A model generated the notes under the pieces. It had not been told where the DNA came from, did no database searches, and saw nothing but the letters and a program-made list of their open reading frames with translations. A stretch of 5,783 nt of DNA, from positions 1 through 5,783 of the forward strand of contig CAYYGM010000200.1 of assembly GCA_964471555.1 (NCBI GenBank). The letters are read 5' to 3'. Of this stretch, positions 1 through 5,454 are shown one piece after another; position 1 is the first letter of the stretch, and each line of letters begins with the position of its first letter. This stretch comes from JADLFV01 sp964471555 (GTDB lineage: Bacteria; Planctomycetota; Phycisphaerae; Phycisphaerales; Phycisphaeraceae). The translations under genes and the position numbers were made by a program.

Positions 1-2
1 AG

Positions 3-1253
3 GAGCAGCGCTTCGGCGTCGAACACAAGAACAAGCTGCTGCAACTGCGCCTGACCGCTGACGTGCTGACGCTCACCGCCACGCCCATCCCGCGCACGCT
101 GCACATGTCCATGATCGGCCTGCGCGACATCAGCTCCCTGGCCACGCCCCCCGCCGATCGCCGGGCCATCGTCACCGAAGTGATTCCCTTCGATCGCCGC
201 CGCGTGCAGCAGGCCCTGGTGCGCGAGCTTAGCCGCGATGGTCAAGTGTATTTCCTGCACAACCGCGTGCACGATATCCAGTCGGTCGCCGACGAAGTCC
301 ACAAGATGGTGCCCGACGCCCGCATCGACATCGGCCACGGCCAGATGCCCCCGCGGAAGTTAGAGGAGGTGATGCTGAAGTTCATCCGGGGTAAGACTGA
401 CATCCTCGTCTGCACCACCATCATCGAGTCCGGCATCGACATCCCCACCGCCAACACCATCATCATCGACCAGGCGGACCACTTCGGGCTGGCTGACCTT
501 CACCAGTTGCGCGGCCGCGTCGGGCGATACAAACACCGCGCCTATTGCTACCTCCTGTTACCGCAGGACCGGCCCGTCACCGAGCAGGCCGCCAAGCGAC
601 TGCACGCTGTCGAGCAATACTCCATGCTGGGGGCCGGGTTCAAGATCGCCATGCGCGACCTGGAAATTCGCGGGGCCGGCAACCTGCTGGGGGCCGAACA
701 ATCCGGCCACATCGCCGCGGTGGGTTATGAAATGTATTGCCTGTTGCTGGAACAGGAAGCCAAGCGATTGCAGAATCAGCCGGTGATCGAAACCTCGCGC
801 ACACACCTGGAGCTGCGCATCAGCGGCCAGATTCCCAAGCGCTACATCGCCAGCGACAAACATCGCATGGATGCCTATCGCCGGCTCGTCCGCTGCACCG
901 GGCTCGATGAACTGCACCAGGTGGCGCGTGATCTGACCGACGCCTATGGTGAGCCGCCCGACGCCGCCCAGACGCTGATCGACCTGACTGAAATCCGCAT
1001 TGCCGCCTCGACCCTGGGCATCGAAAAAATCCAGCTCGAAGGCCCCGACCTGATCTTCACCTTGAGCAGCGCCGCCAAATTACAGAATGTCTTCCAAGGC
1101 GCCCTGGGCCGCGTGAGCCTGATCGACCAACAGACGCTCTACTATCGCCCGCCGGCCACGTACCTGGCGCAACCGCGCACGCTGCTGGCCGTGCTGCGCA
1201 AGCTGCTGGTTAAGCCGGTTGACAGACCCGCTCATGCGCCTACTATCGACTAA
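3..1253 (+). CDS. mfd: Transcription-repair coupling factor Mfd, C-terminal part (5'-truncated by window edge)
   Basis: Mfd is a cytoplasmic ATP-driven translocase that pushes RNA polymerase off DNA lesions and recruits UvrA. The open frame continues upstream of position 1, and the first readable codons give EQRFGVEHK, a typical Mfd/RecG helicase stretch, so the GTG at 63 is an internal valine. In the 416 visible residues I see helicase motif III (TLTATPIPRTL, about 23-33), motif IV (GQVYFLHNRV, about 80-89), motif V (TTIIESGIDIP, 138-148) and motif VI with the arginine finger (QLRGRVGR, 168-175). The TRG translocation hairpin follows (MRDLEIRGAGNLLGAEQSG, about 217-235), then a TRCF/D7 domain from about 270 to the end. 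The D7 domain and the spacing distinguish it from RecG. Full-length Mfd is about 1100-1180 residues, so roughly 700 are missing. The stop is TAA at 1251-1253. The reading frame looks intact. nikR follows after 19 bp on the same strand. Confidence 0.97.
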   Translation, partial: EQRFGVEHKNKLLQLRLTADVLTLTATPIPRTLHMSMIGLRDISSLATPPADRRAIVTEVIPFDRRRVQQALVRELSRDGQVYFLHNRVHDIQSVADEVHKMVPDARIDIGHGQMPPRKLEEVMLKFIRGKTDILVCTTIIESGIDIPTANTIIIDQADHFGLADLHQLRGRVGRYKHRAYCYLLLPQDRPVTEQAAKRLHAVEQYSMLGAGFKIAMRDLEIRGAGNLLGAEQSGHIAAVGYEMYCLLLEQEAKRLQNQPVIETSRTHLELRISGQIPKRYIASDKHRMDAYRRLVRCTGLDELHQVARDLTDAYGEPPDAAQTLIDLTEIRIAASTLGIEKIQLEGPDLIFTLSSAAKLQNVFQGALGRVSLIDQQTLYYRPPATYLAQPRTLLAVLRKLLVKPVDRPAHAPTID

Positions 1254-1261
1254 CCAAGCAC

Positions 1262-1267
1262 AGGAGG
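1262..1267 (+). promoter_or_regulatory. Strong Shine-Dalgarno site for nikR
   Basis: AGGAGG lies 5 nt before the ATG at 1273. It fixes the start of nikR there, rather than at the in-frame TTG at 1219 that lies inside mfd. It contrasts with the weak ribosome-binding site of the large minus-strand gene. Confidence 0.85.
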
Positions 1268-1272
1268 CCGCC

Positions 1273-1716
1273 ATGTCTGACCTGGTGAGATTCACGGTTT
1301 CTATCGAAAAACCGCTGTTTCACAAGCTGGAAAAGTCCGTGACCTCCAGCAACTACCGCAATCGCTCGGAATTCATCCGTGACCTGATCCGCGACCACCT
1401 GGTCGATCAGGAGTGGCAGACCGACAAGCCCCTGCTGGGCACCATCACCCTGCTCTACGACCATCACGTGCCCGGCCTCAGCGAGCGACTGACCCATGCC
1501 CAGCATCACTTCCTCGGCAAAGTCCTGGCCACCACCCACGTGCACCTGGACGAGCACCTCTGCGCGGAGATGATCATGGTGCGCGGCCGGGGCAAACAGA
1601 TCCAGGTTCTGGCTGACCGCCTGCGCCGCGAAAAAGGCGTGCTGCACGCCAAGCTGACCACCGGCACCACCGGCCGGGGCCTGGCGCCTCACACCTCCAA
1701 GGCGCATTCACACTGA
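1273..1716 (+). CDS. nikR: NikR-type nickel-responsive transcriptional regulator
   Basis: NikR is a cytoplasmic tetrameric repressor that binds DNA when loaded with Ni(II) and controls nickel uptake. The 147-residue product has an N-terminal ribbon-helix-helix domain: beta strand VRFTVSI at 5-11, then helices including NRSEFIRDLIRDHL at 30-43, matching NRSEAIRD of E. coli NikR. An ACT-like metal-binding domain follows (about 55-127). H78, H89, H91 and C97 have exactly the spacing of the E. coli ligands H76, H87, H89 and C95. This supports a working high-affinity nickel site. The protein is about 14 residues longer than E. coli NikR (133). Its tail (129-147) starts with a TTGTTG duplication and holds three more histidines (140, 145, 147). 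It starts 19 bp after mfd, so co-transcription is likely. No NikR operator or nickel gene was recognised nearby. A paralogue sensing another metal is possible but less likely given the intact ligands. Confidence 0.93.
   Translation: MSDLVRFTVSIEKPLFHKLEKSVTSSNYRNRSEFIRDLIRDHLVDQEWQTDKPLLGTITLLYDHHVPGLSERLTHAQHHFLGKVLATTHVHLDEHLCAEMIMVRGRGKQIQVLADRLRREKGVLHAKLTTGTTGRGLAPHTSKAHSH
1657..1674 (+). repeat. Tandem 9-bp duplication in the nikR 3' end
   Basis: ACCACCGGC occurs twice back to back (1657-1665 and 1666-1674), encoding TTGTTG at NikR residues 129-134. It marks the start of the C-terminal extension beyond the conserved ACT-like domain. Replication slippage is the simplest origin, which is an inference. 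Confidence 0.7.
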
Positions 1717-1720
1717 CCCA

Positions 1721-4700
1721 TCACCGCTGCTGCGCCCTCGCCCTCGTTCGTCTCAGACAGCCGCCCATCAATAGCAACACCACCGCCAACGACGCCGGCT
1801 CGGGCACGTTCAAGCCAAGCTGCTGCAGCGCCTGGTCAAAGGCCATGTCTGATGATGCGCCGAAGCCCCAGTTGTCGCCGAGGATCTGCAGATCTGCGAG
1901 ATTCACGACGCCGTCACCGGTGAAGTCGCCGGTGGCCCAGGTTGCGGAGGTGGACTGCCAGTGGTCGCCGAGGATCTGGAGGTCGGCCAGGTTGATGATG
2001 TTGTCTTCGTTGGCATCGCCGGCATGGGTGTGAGCCAGCACTTCCAGCAGCACGGCGTTGGATTGATAGATCACGTTGAAATAGTTGACGTCGTTGAAGA
2101 TGGGGGAAAGGAAATCAAACGTGCCGGTGACGCTGGAGGCGGTGAGGATGGTGAAAGAGTTACCGGGAACCAGGACATCCTGCACCTCGAGCACAAGAAC
2201 CAGTTTTCCATCAAGCGAAGCCGAACCGGTGACCGACAGCAAATCATGAGCCGTCTGTGCAGCCCGAATCTTCAAGGCGCCACTGGAAGCCTGCTCATAA
2301 TCCCCATCCACGATCAGCGTTCCCGGGGTCGAGGCACCAATGTAGATCAACCCGCCGTTGTCCACCTTGCCGACGATGGTGCCCGTACCGTGCAGTTGGC
2401 CTGGAGATAGAGCAAGTTGTCGGGTGCGCAGTTCACCGCCATACATGGCGATCGTGCCATGATTGCGTACTCTGGTATCACCCTGAACCTGTACCAAACC
2501 TCCATCGATGTCCAGAAGACCTTCGCCGCCATTGTCCGCCAGTTGGCCGATCTGCAGATCGTCATCGTTGACCACCCATACCGAACCGTCATCCCAGACG
2601 TTCACCCGACCATTGCTGCCGACATTTCTTGCGATGTATGCGCCGCTGCTGACGAGCGTTGCACCTTCGATCACATCAATCCGGCCCTGGCCGTAGTCAC
2701 CCACAATCGCCACGCCGCTGATCACAGCCTCCGCATAGCTGCCTTCCAGGTGCAACCAGCCCTCGCCGCCGGACTGGGCCGCCAGGGTGAGTGTCTGACT
2801 TTCAAATCGTGCCTGGCCGGTGTCGCTTTCCTGATGGATGAGCAACTGGGCTTGGCCGTGGCCACCGATCACCGCACCGCCATCAATCTGCAAAGTGGCG
2901 GCCCCGTCCATGCTGACTTGCGCCGAACCAGGCCCATTATCCCCCAGCAACAGCGAATCGGCTGAAACCGTCGCGCCATTCTGCAGGGTCAACTGCCCAT
3001 TGGCAGAGACGCCGACTTCCAGTTGTCCGGTGACATTCCATCGTGTGCCCGAGCCGTGGAGGGTCAATTCAGCGTCCCCCAGTTGAGCCACCGTGCCCGG
3101 ACCGGAGGCCAGCGTCGATCCGCCTGACAAATGCACTTCAGCCGAGCTGCCTGCCGCTTGCGCAAAGACCGCTTCGCTTGCCACACTCACGTCCGCTCCG
3201 TTGGTCATCATCAGTTGACCGTGTCCCGCCACCCCGATGACGAAACCGTCTGTGATGGAGCCAAGCCCCGCCACCAACGTCGAATCCGCCCCATCCATGA
3301 CGATCCGGCCGATCGAGCCGGCATCTTCACCCAGATGCGCCACGCCATTGAGGGCATTGACCACGCCACCATTCTCGATCCGCAGCGTGCCGTCTCCCTG
3401 CATGCCGATAAAAAGCCCCGAGCCGATCTCCGCCACAGCTTGCGCGCTGACCGTCATCGAGCCTTCGCCCATCTGGCCGACACTGACGATATCAGCGGAC
3501 AACGTCGAGTCCGTCCCGCTGACCATCAACTGGCCGGACGAGGTCAACTGGGCGGCCAAGATGACCGAGTCAGCGGACACGAACCCGCCAGCGGTGATCT
3601 GCAACTGTCCGTGGCCAAAGCTGGCGATTCGCAGAACGTCCGACACCAGCAACTGGCTGCCCGCGCCATCGACTGACACGAGATTAGCCTGTACGGAGGT
3701 TTCGCCGATGGTCATATTCTCGGTGGAGAAGTAACCAGCGTTGATCACGGACAACTCGCCCAGTCCCTCCTGGCCGACGGTGGTCTTGCCGTGCGTGAAC
3801 CACCATGCTCCCGGGCCATCTATCGTCACCGTACCCGAGCCCGTCGATTCCTGGCCGAATATCGCGTCCTGATTAAAAACGTCTATCAGTGCTTTATCCC
3901 GGAGATAAACCGATCCGTGCCCCGTGCGACCGATGACCGCGTCTTTGGATACGTATAGCTCACTCCAATTGGTGCTTGAACCGCCGATGTCCAGGCTGGC
4001 ATCATCACTGAAGTCGGTAGCAAGGGTTAATGTCTGCGTTTCTAACCCACCATGGATGAAGTCCATCGAGCAGGTCTGCCCCGCACCGCCGATGGTGATA
4101 CCCCATGTGGATTCCAGCACGTGACCGGCCGCCTCGAAAGCCACTGTTCCTTGTTCGATGGAGGTCAGAGCCACAGTCTGCGACAAGGCAAGCTGGACGT
4201 TGTAGTAGGAAGGCAGATTGAACAGGACGTGATCAGCCTCGGTCGGGTTCCAGCCGGTGTCCCAGTTGGTCCCGTCACCAAATTCACCTGGGCCGTCAGT
4301 GATCCATTGCAGAACATGGTGGTCACCATAGGTGCCGAACTCGATGATATATGCCCCCCGATAGGTGATGTTGTTCTCGATATCGTTCCAAAGACCTGCA
4401 CGTGAACTGTGGACCGTGGTATAGACTTCCATGGAAGTGCCGCTGCCATTGGGTTCACCGCCGCGCCAGTTTGCATATTCCCAGTCTTCGCCGGTCACCC
4501 AATGCCATATTGCATTTTGATCCGTAGTCGGCTGGTCACGATCTGCGCCGATAAACGCTGCTTCCATCAACTGACCGCTTAGAACCGTCGATATCAGAAA
4601 ATCAGTCTCGTCCTGATTTGTGATGGTGACCAGATACCCCTGCCAGCCGGCATACACCGACTGCTCCGCAGCAGACCGGGCCTCCAGCCAGGTGATGCCG

Positions 4701-4834
4701 GGATCATTGACCCACTGGTACCAATGACCGTTGCCACCGACAGATGGATCCCAGTAAACAACCTGCCCCAAAGCCGGGCAGGTAACCAACGCCATGATGA
4801 TGGCTCGCAGTGTGCGGTTGTGAAAAGTGAACAT
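1721..4834 (-). CDS. Large secreted C-type-lectin-like / autotransporter-repeat / dockerin / PEP-CTERM protein
   Basis: I recognise the domains but not a named gene; a role in surface, matrix or glycan binding is inferred. The 1037 residues begin with a signal peptide (1-23; hydrophobic AIIMALVTCPALG, likely cleaved before Q24). A C-type-lectin-like domain follows (about 36-168) with ITWLEARSAAE, the NWRGGEPNG loop (EPN at 127-129) and the WND calcium motif (149-151). A linker resembling the start of autotransporter passengers (about 175-240) leads into glycine-rich T5SS/PEP-CTERM-associated repeats (about 297-800). A passenger-like closing module (about 815-935) is followed by two dockerin calcium loops (939-990), and the protein ends in a PEP-CTERM tail (1010-1037: VPEP, hydrophobic helix, basic end). 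The ATG at 4834 is chosen because it gives a proper signal peptide. No good Shine-Dalgarno precedes it (only GGGG about 11 nt upstream). The gene is convergent with nikR and co-directional with the rRNA genes upstream. No exosortase or outer-membrane beta-barrel is present. Confidence 0.9.
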   Translation of the reverse strand: MFTFHNRTLRAIIMALVTCPALGQVVYWDPSVGGNGHWYQWVNDPGITWLEARSAAEQSVYAGWQGYLVTITNQDETDFLISTVLSGQLMEAAFIGADRDQPTTDQNAIWHWVTGEDWEYANWRGGEPNGSGTSMEVYTTVHSSRAGLWNDIENNITYRGAYIIEFGTYGDHHVLQWITDGPGEFGDGTNWDTGWNPTEADHVLFNLPSYYNVQLALSQTVALTSIEQGTVAFEAAGHVLESTWGITIGGAGQTCSMDFIHGGLETQTLTLATDFSDDASLDIGGSSTNWSELYVSKDAVIGRTGHGSVYLRDKALIDVFNQDAIFGQESTGSGTVTIDGPGAWWFTHGKTTVGQEGLGELSVINAGYFSTENMTIGETSVQANLVSVDGAGSQLLVSDVLRIASFGHGQLQITAGGFVSADSVILAAQLTSSGQLMVSGTDSTLSADIVSVGQMGEGSMTVSAQAVAEIGSGLFIGMQGDGTLRIENGGVVNALNGVAHLGEDAGSIGRIVMDGADSTLVAGLGSITDGFVIGVAGHGQLMMTNGADVSVASEAVFAQAAGSSAEVHLSGGSTLASGPGTVAQLGDAELTLHGSGTRWNVTGQLEVGVSANGQLTLQNGATVSADSLLLGDNGPGSAQVSMDGAATLQIDGGAVIGGHGQAQLLIHQESDTGQARFESQTLTLAAQSGGEGWLHLEGSYAEAVISGVAIVGDYGQGRIDVIEGATLVSSGAYIARNVGSNGRVNVWDDGSVWVVNDDDLQIGQLADNGGEGLLDIDGGLVQVQGDTRVRNHGTIAMYGGELRTRQLALSPGQLHGTGTIVGKVDNGGLIYIGASTPGTLIVDGDYEQASSGALKIRAAQTAHDLLSVTGSASLDGKLVLVLEVQDVLVPGNSFTILTASSVTGTFDFLSPIFNDVNYFNVIYQSNAVLLEVLAHTHAGDANEDNIINLADLQILGDHWQSTSATWATGDFTGDGVVNLADLQILGDNWGFGASSDMAFDQALQQLGLNVPEPASLAVVLLLMGGCLRRTRARAQQR
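1724..1807 (-). other. PEP-CTERM sorting signal
   Basis: Residues 1010-1037 read VPEP, then a hydrophobic stretch (ASLAVVLLLMGGC), then an arginine-rich end (RRTRARAQQR). This is the tripartite signal recognised by exosortases, which cut and anchor or release exported proteins. The exosortase gene is not in this window. Confidence 0.9.
1865..2020 (-). other. Dockerin type I-like pair of calcium-binding loops
   Basis: Residues 939-990 contain two copies spaced exactly 30 residues apart, GDANEDNIINLADLQILGDHW and GDFTGDGVVNLADLQILGDNW (the second begins at 969). Each has loop positions 1, 3, 5, 9 and 12 filled as in dockerin/EF-hand loops: D940, N942, D944, N948, D951, and D970, T972, D974, N978, D981. 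The second half of each copy is nearly identical. In planctomycetes such modules often precede PEP-CTERM tails; a cohesin partner need not exist. Confidence 0.88.
2435..3946 (-). repeat. T5SS/PEP-CTERM-associated glycine-rich repeat array
   Basis: Protein residues about 297-800 consist of degenerate units of about 20-26 residues, each built around a (V/I)G-x-x-G-x-G-x-L-x-(I/V) core. Examples are VGQEGLGELSV (353), VGQMGEGSMTV (452), IGMQGDGTLRI (476), IGVAGHGQLMM (533), VGVSANGQLTL (608) and VGDYGQGRIDV (711). At least eleven cores are visible. Such repeats are found in type V secretion passengers and PEP-CTERM proteins and are expected to fold as a right-handed beta-helix. The units are diverged at the DNA level, so recent copying is not evident. 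Confidence 0.8.
4331..4729 (-). other. C-type-lectin-like domain
   Basis: Residues about 36-168 of the large protein. The first half carries the helix pattern WLEARSAAE and the strand GYLVTITNQDE, both typical of bacterial C-type-lectin-like folds. FIGADRDQ stands in the place of the WIGL strand. The second half has NWRGGEPNG and GLWNDI, which in calcium-dependent lectins hold the EPN and WND calcium/sugar ligands. There are no cysteines in the domain, so the disulfides of animal lectins are absent, as is common in bacterial versions. Sugar binding is inferred from the motifs only. Confidence 0.85.
4766..4834 (-). other. Signal peptide of the large secreted protein
   Basis: Residues 1-23 have a short polar region with R7 and R10, a hydrophobic core (AIIMALV) and a likely signal peptidase I site at ALG|Q. 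The cysteine at 19 follows LVT, which is a poor lipobox, so a lipoprotein is unlikely. Confidence 0.75.
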
Positions 4835-4906
4835 AGCCGGATGCCCCGTAAGGAAATACGATGACCCATGATACAGGGGTGTAGCTGCGAACAGTGTAGG
4901 ATATGC

Positions 4907-4947
4907 GGGGGACAGGGGCGGGGGCGGAACTGGTGCCGTGATGGGGG
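4907..4947 (+). other. G-run cluster, possible G-quadruplex
   Basis: Four runs of four or five G lie at 4907-4911, 4915-4918, 4920-4924 and 4943-4947, with loops of 3, 1 and 18 nt. The complementary minus strand is C-rich just upstream of the large gene. A quadruplex is possible, but the third loop is long. Confidence 0.4.
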
Positions 4948-5013
4948 AGGCATCCGGGGCTTCGCGATGCTTAGGCCCTCGGCTTCGGGGGGGATGGGAA
5001 TGTTCAAATCAAA

Positions 5014-5037
5014 GGTGCACTCATTGGTGCACTCATT
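5014..5037. repeat. Perfect 12-bp tandem repeat
   Basis: GGTGCACTCATT is present twice in direct succession (5014-5025 and 5026-5037), each copy containing the palindrome GTGCAC. It lies about 180-200 bp upstream of the start codon of the large minus-strand gene. It could be a pair of operator half-sites or a slippage product; no protein is recognised for it. Confidence 0.75.
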
Positions 5038-5054
5038 CCGGGGGTAAGGAGCCC

Positions 5055-5072
5055 GGCGTGCTGAAGCACGCC
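5055..5072. repeat. Perfect palindrome / short hairpin
   Basis: GGCGTGCTGAAGCACGCC forms a 7-bp stem with a TGAA loop (5062-5065), or 8 bp with a two-base loop. It has no adjoining T-run on either strand, so it is not a classical terminator. It may be a dispersed intergenic palindrome. Confidence 0.7.
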
Positions 5073-5123
5073 TCGCCCACGAGCAATCTGTCGGGGACGG
5101 GAGCGGTCACTTCCGGGGGGCGC

Positions 5124-5161
5124 AAAAAAAGAGCCTCGTGGGCTTTAGGCACACGAGGCTC
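5124..5161 (-). terminator. Intrinsic terminator of the rRNA operon
   Basis: GAGCCTCGTG (5131-5140) and CACGAGGCTC (5152-5161) form a perfect 10-bp stem with an 11-nt loop. On the minus strand it is followed at once by seven T residues (5130-5124). It begins only 4 nt after the 3' end of 5S rRNA, as expected for the end of an rRNA transcript. Confidence 0.95.
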
Positions 5162-5165
5162 GTAA

Positions 5166-5272
5166 ACCGGCAATGACCTACTTTCCCGCAGTGGCAGTAT
5201 CATCGGCGCGACAGGCTTAACGGCCGAGTTCGGGATGGGATCGGGTGTGACCCTGTCGCTATGGTCACCGGT
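5166..5272 (-). rRNA. rrf: 5S ribosomal RNA
   Basis: The minus strand reads ACCGGTGACCATAGCGAC, then the conserved GGGTCACACCCGATCCCATC, CCGAACTCGG, GTTAAG and CGCCGATGATACTG blocks, ending GTCATTGCCGGT, which are hallmarks of bacterial 5S rRNA. The ends were set by helix I, in which ACCGG (5272-5268) pairs with CCGGT (5170-5166). The length is about 107 nt, slightly shorter than the E. coli 120. It lies downstream of 23S and directly before the terminator. The exact ends may differ by a few bases. Confidence 0.96.
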
Positions 5273-5454
5273 AAGTACGCTCAGCCGCGTTGGCGGATGA
5301 GCGTGGGAGTTCTTGTTTAGACATGCTGACTGAAGTCAGCAAGCCATATGTGTATGTCCTCGGAATTGACTTCCGGGGGTTGTATTGCCAGCGAGTGTCG
5401 TTAAATCAAGGTCATTGACCCTGCACGATCTGTTTTGATGGATCGGTATAGGGT
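5273..5454 (-). other. 23S-5S intergenic spacer with several hairpins, no tRNA
   Basis: About 180 nt between the two rRNA genes. I see hairpins at 5277-5304 (7+4 bp stem with one G-A mismatch, GTTG loop), 5326-5341 (GCTGACTGAAGTCAGC) and 5358-5378 (CCTCGGAA/TTCCGGGG, one G-T pair), plus the short palindrome GGTCATTGACC at 5410-5420. No tRNA-like cloverleaf was found. The hairpins probably shape rRNA precursor processing. Confidence 0.65.
5277..5304 (-). other. Hairpin directly upstream of 5S rRNA, candidate processing site
   Basis: ACGCTCA (5277-5283) pairs with TGAGCGT (5298-5304), and CCGC (5285-5288) with GCGG (5293-5296), leaving a G-A mismatch and a GTTG loop. In the transcript it ends 4 nt before the 5S 5' end. 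It is a plausible RNase recognition structure, by inference from position. Confidence 0.55.

Larger units (their letters stand above)
4835..5123. other. Non-coding region between the large gene and the rRNA terminator
   Basis: About 290 bp without a convincing gene. Read on the minus strand it is the leader region of the large secreted protein and is C-rich. It contains G-runs on the plus strand (4907-4947), a 12-bp tandem repeat (5014-5037) and a palindrome (5055-5072). I could not identify a convincing -35/-10 pair for the large gene. The short plus-strand reading frame through 4938-5165 has no recognisable product and runs into the rRNA terminator. Confidence 0.6.

Noticed and set aside
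63..65. GTG as the true start of the first gene
   Set aside because: The frame is open to the window edge and the codons before it encode conserved Mfd sequence, so the gene is truncated rather than starting here.
1219..1272. Upstream TTG start for nikR giving an 18-residue longer protein
   Set aside because: It lies within mfd and has no ribosome-binding site, while the ATG at 1273 has AGGAGG 5 nt upstream and gives the normal NikR N-terminus.
1243..1707. Minus-strand 154-residue reading frame opposite nikR
   Set aside because: It is the antisense of a well-recognised NikR gene, and the product has no recognisable features.
1961..3734. Several plus-strand reading frames of 100-180 residues opposite the large gene (e.g. 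2417-2965, 3131-3676, 3237-3734)
   Set aside because: They overlap each other and lie antisense to a gene with clear domains; their products look like low-complexity shadows.
4775..4790. Lipoprotein signal (LVTC) in the large protein
   Set aside because: Threonine before the cysteine is atypical for a lipobox, and a normal signal peptidase I site follows at ALG|Q.
4950..4996. Weak inverted repeats CATCC/GGATG and GCATC/GATGC in the G-rich intergenic region
   Set aside because: The stems are only 5 bp with long loops and no T-run, so chance in biased sequence is enough to explain them.
4594..5007. Minus-strand 137-residue frame overlapping the start of the large gene
   Set aside because: It is out of frame with the signal peptide and lectin domain, rich in P, R and S, and has no family resemblance.
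4938..5165. Plus-strand 75-residue frame in the intergenic region
   Set aside because: It spans the tandem repeat, the palindrome and the rRNA terminator, with no ribosome-binding site or known motif.
5273..5454. tRNA gene in the 23S-5S spacer
   Set aside because: No acceptor stem, T-arm consensus or cloverleaf could be drawn on either strand.
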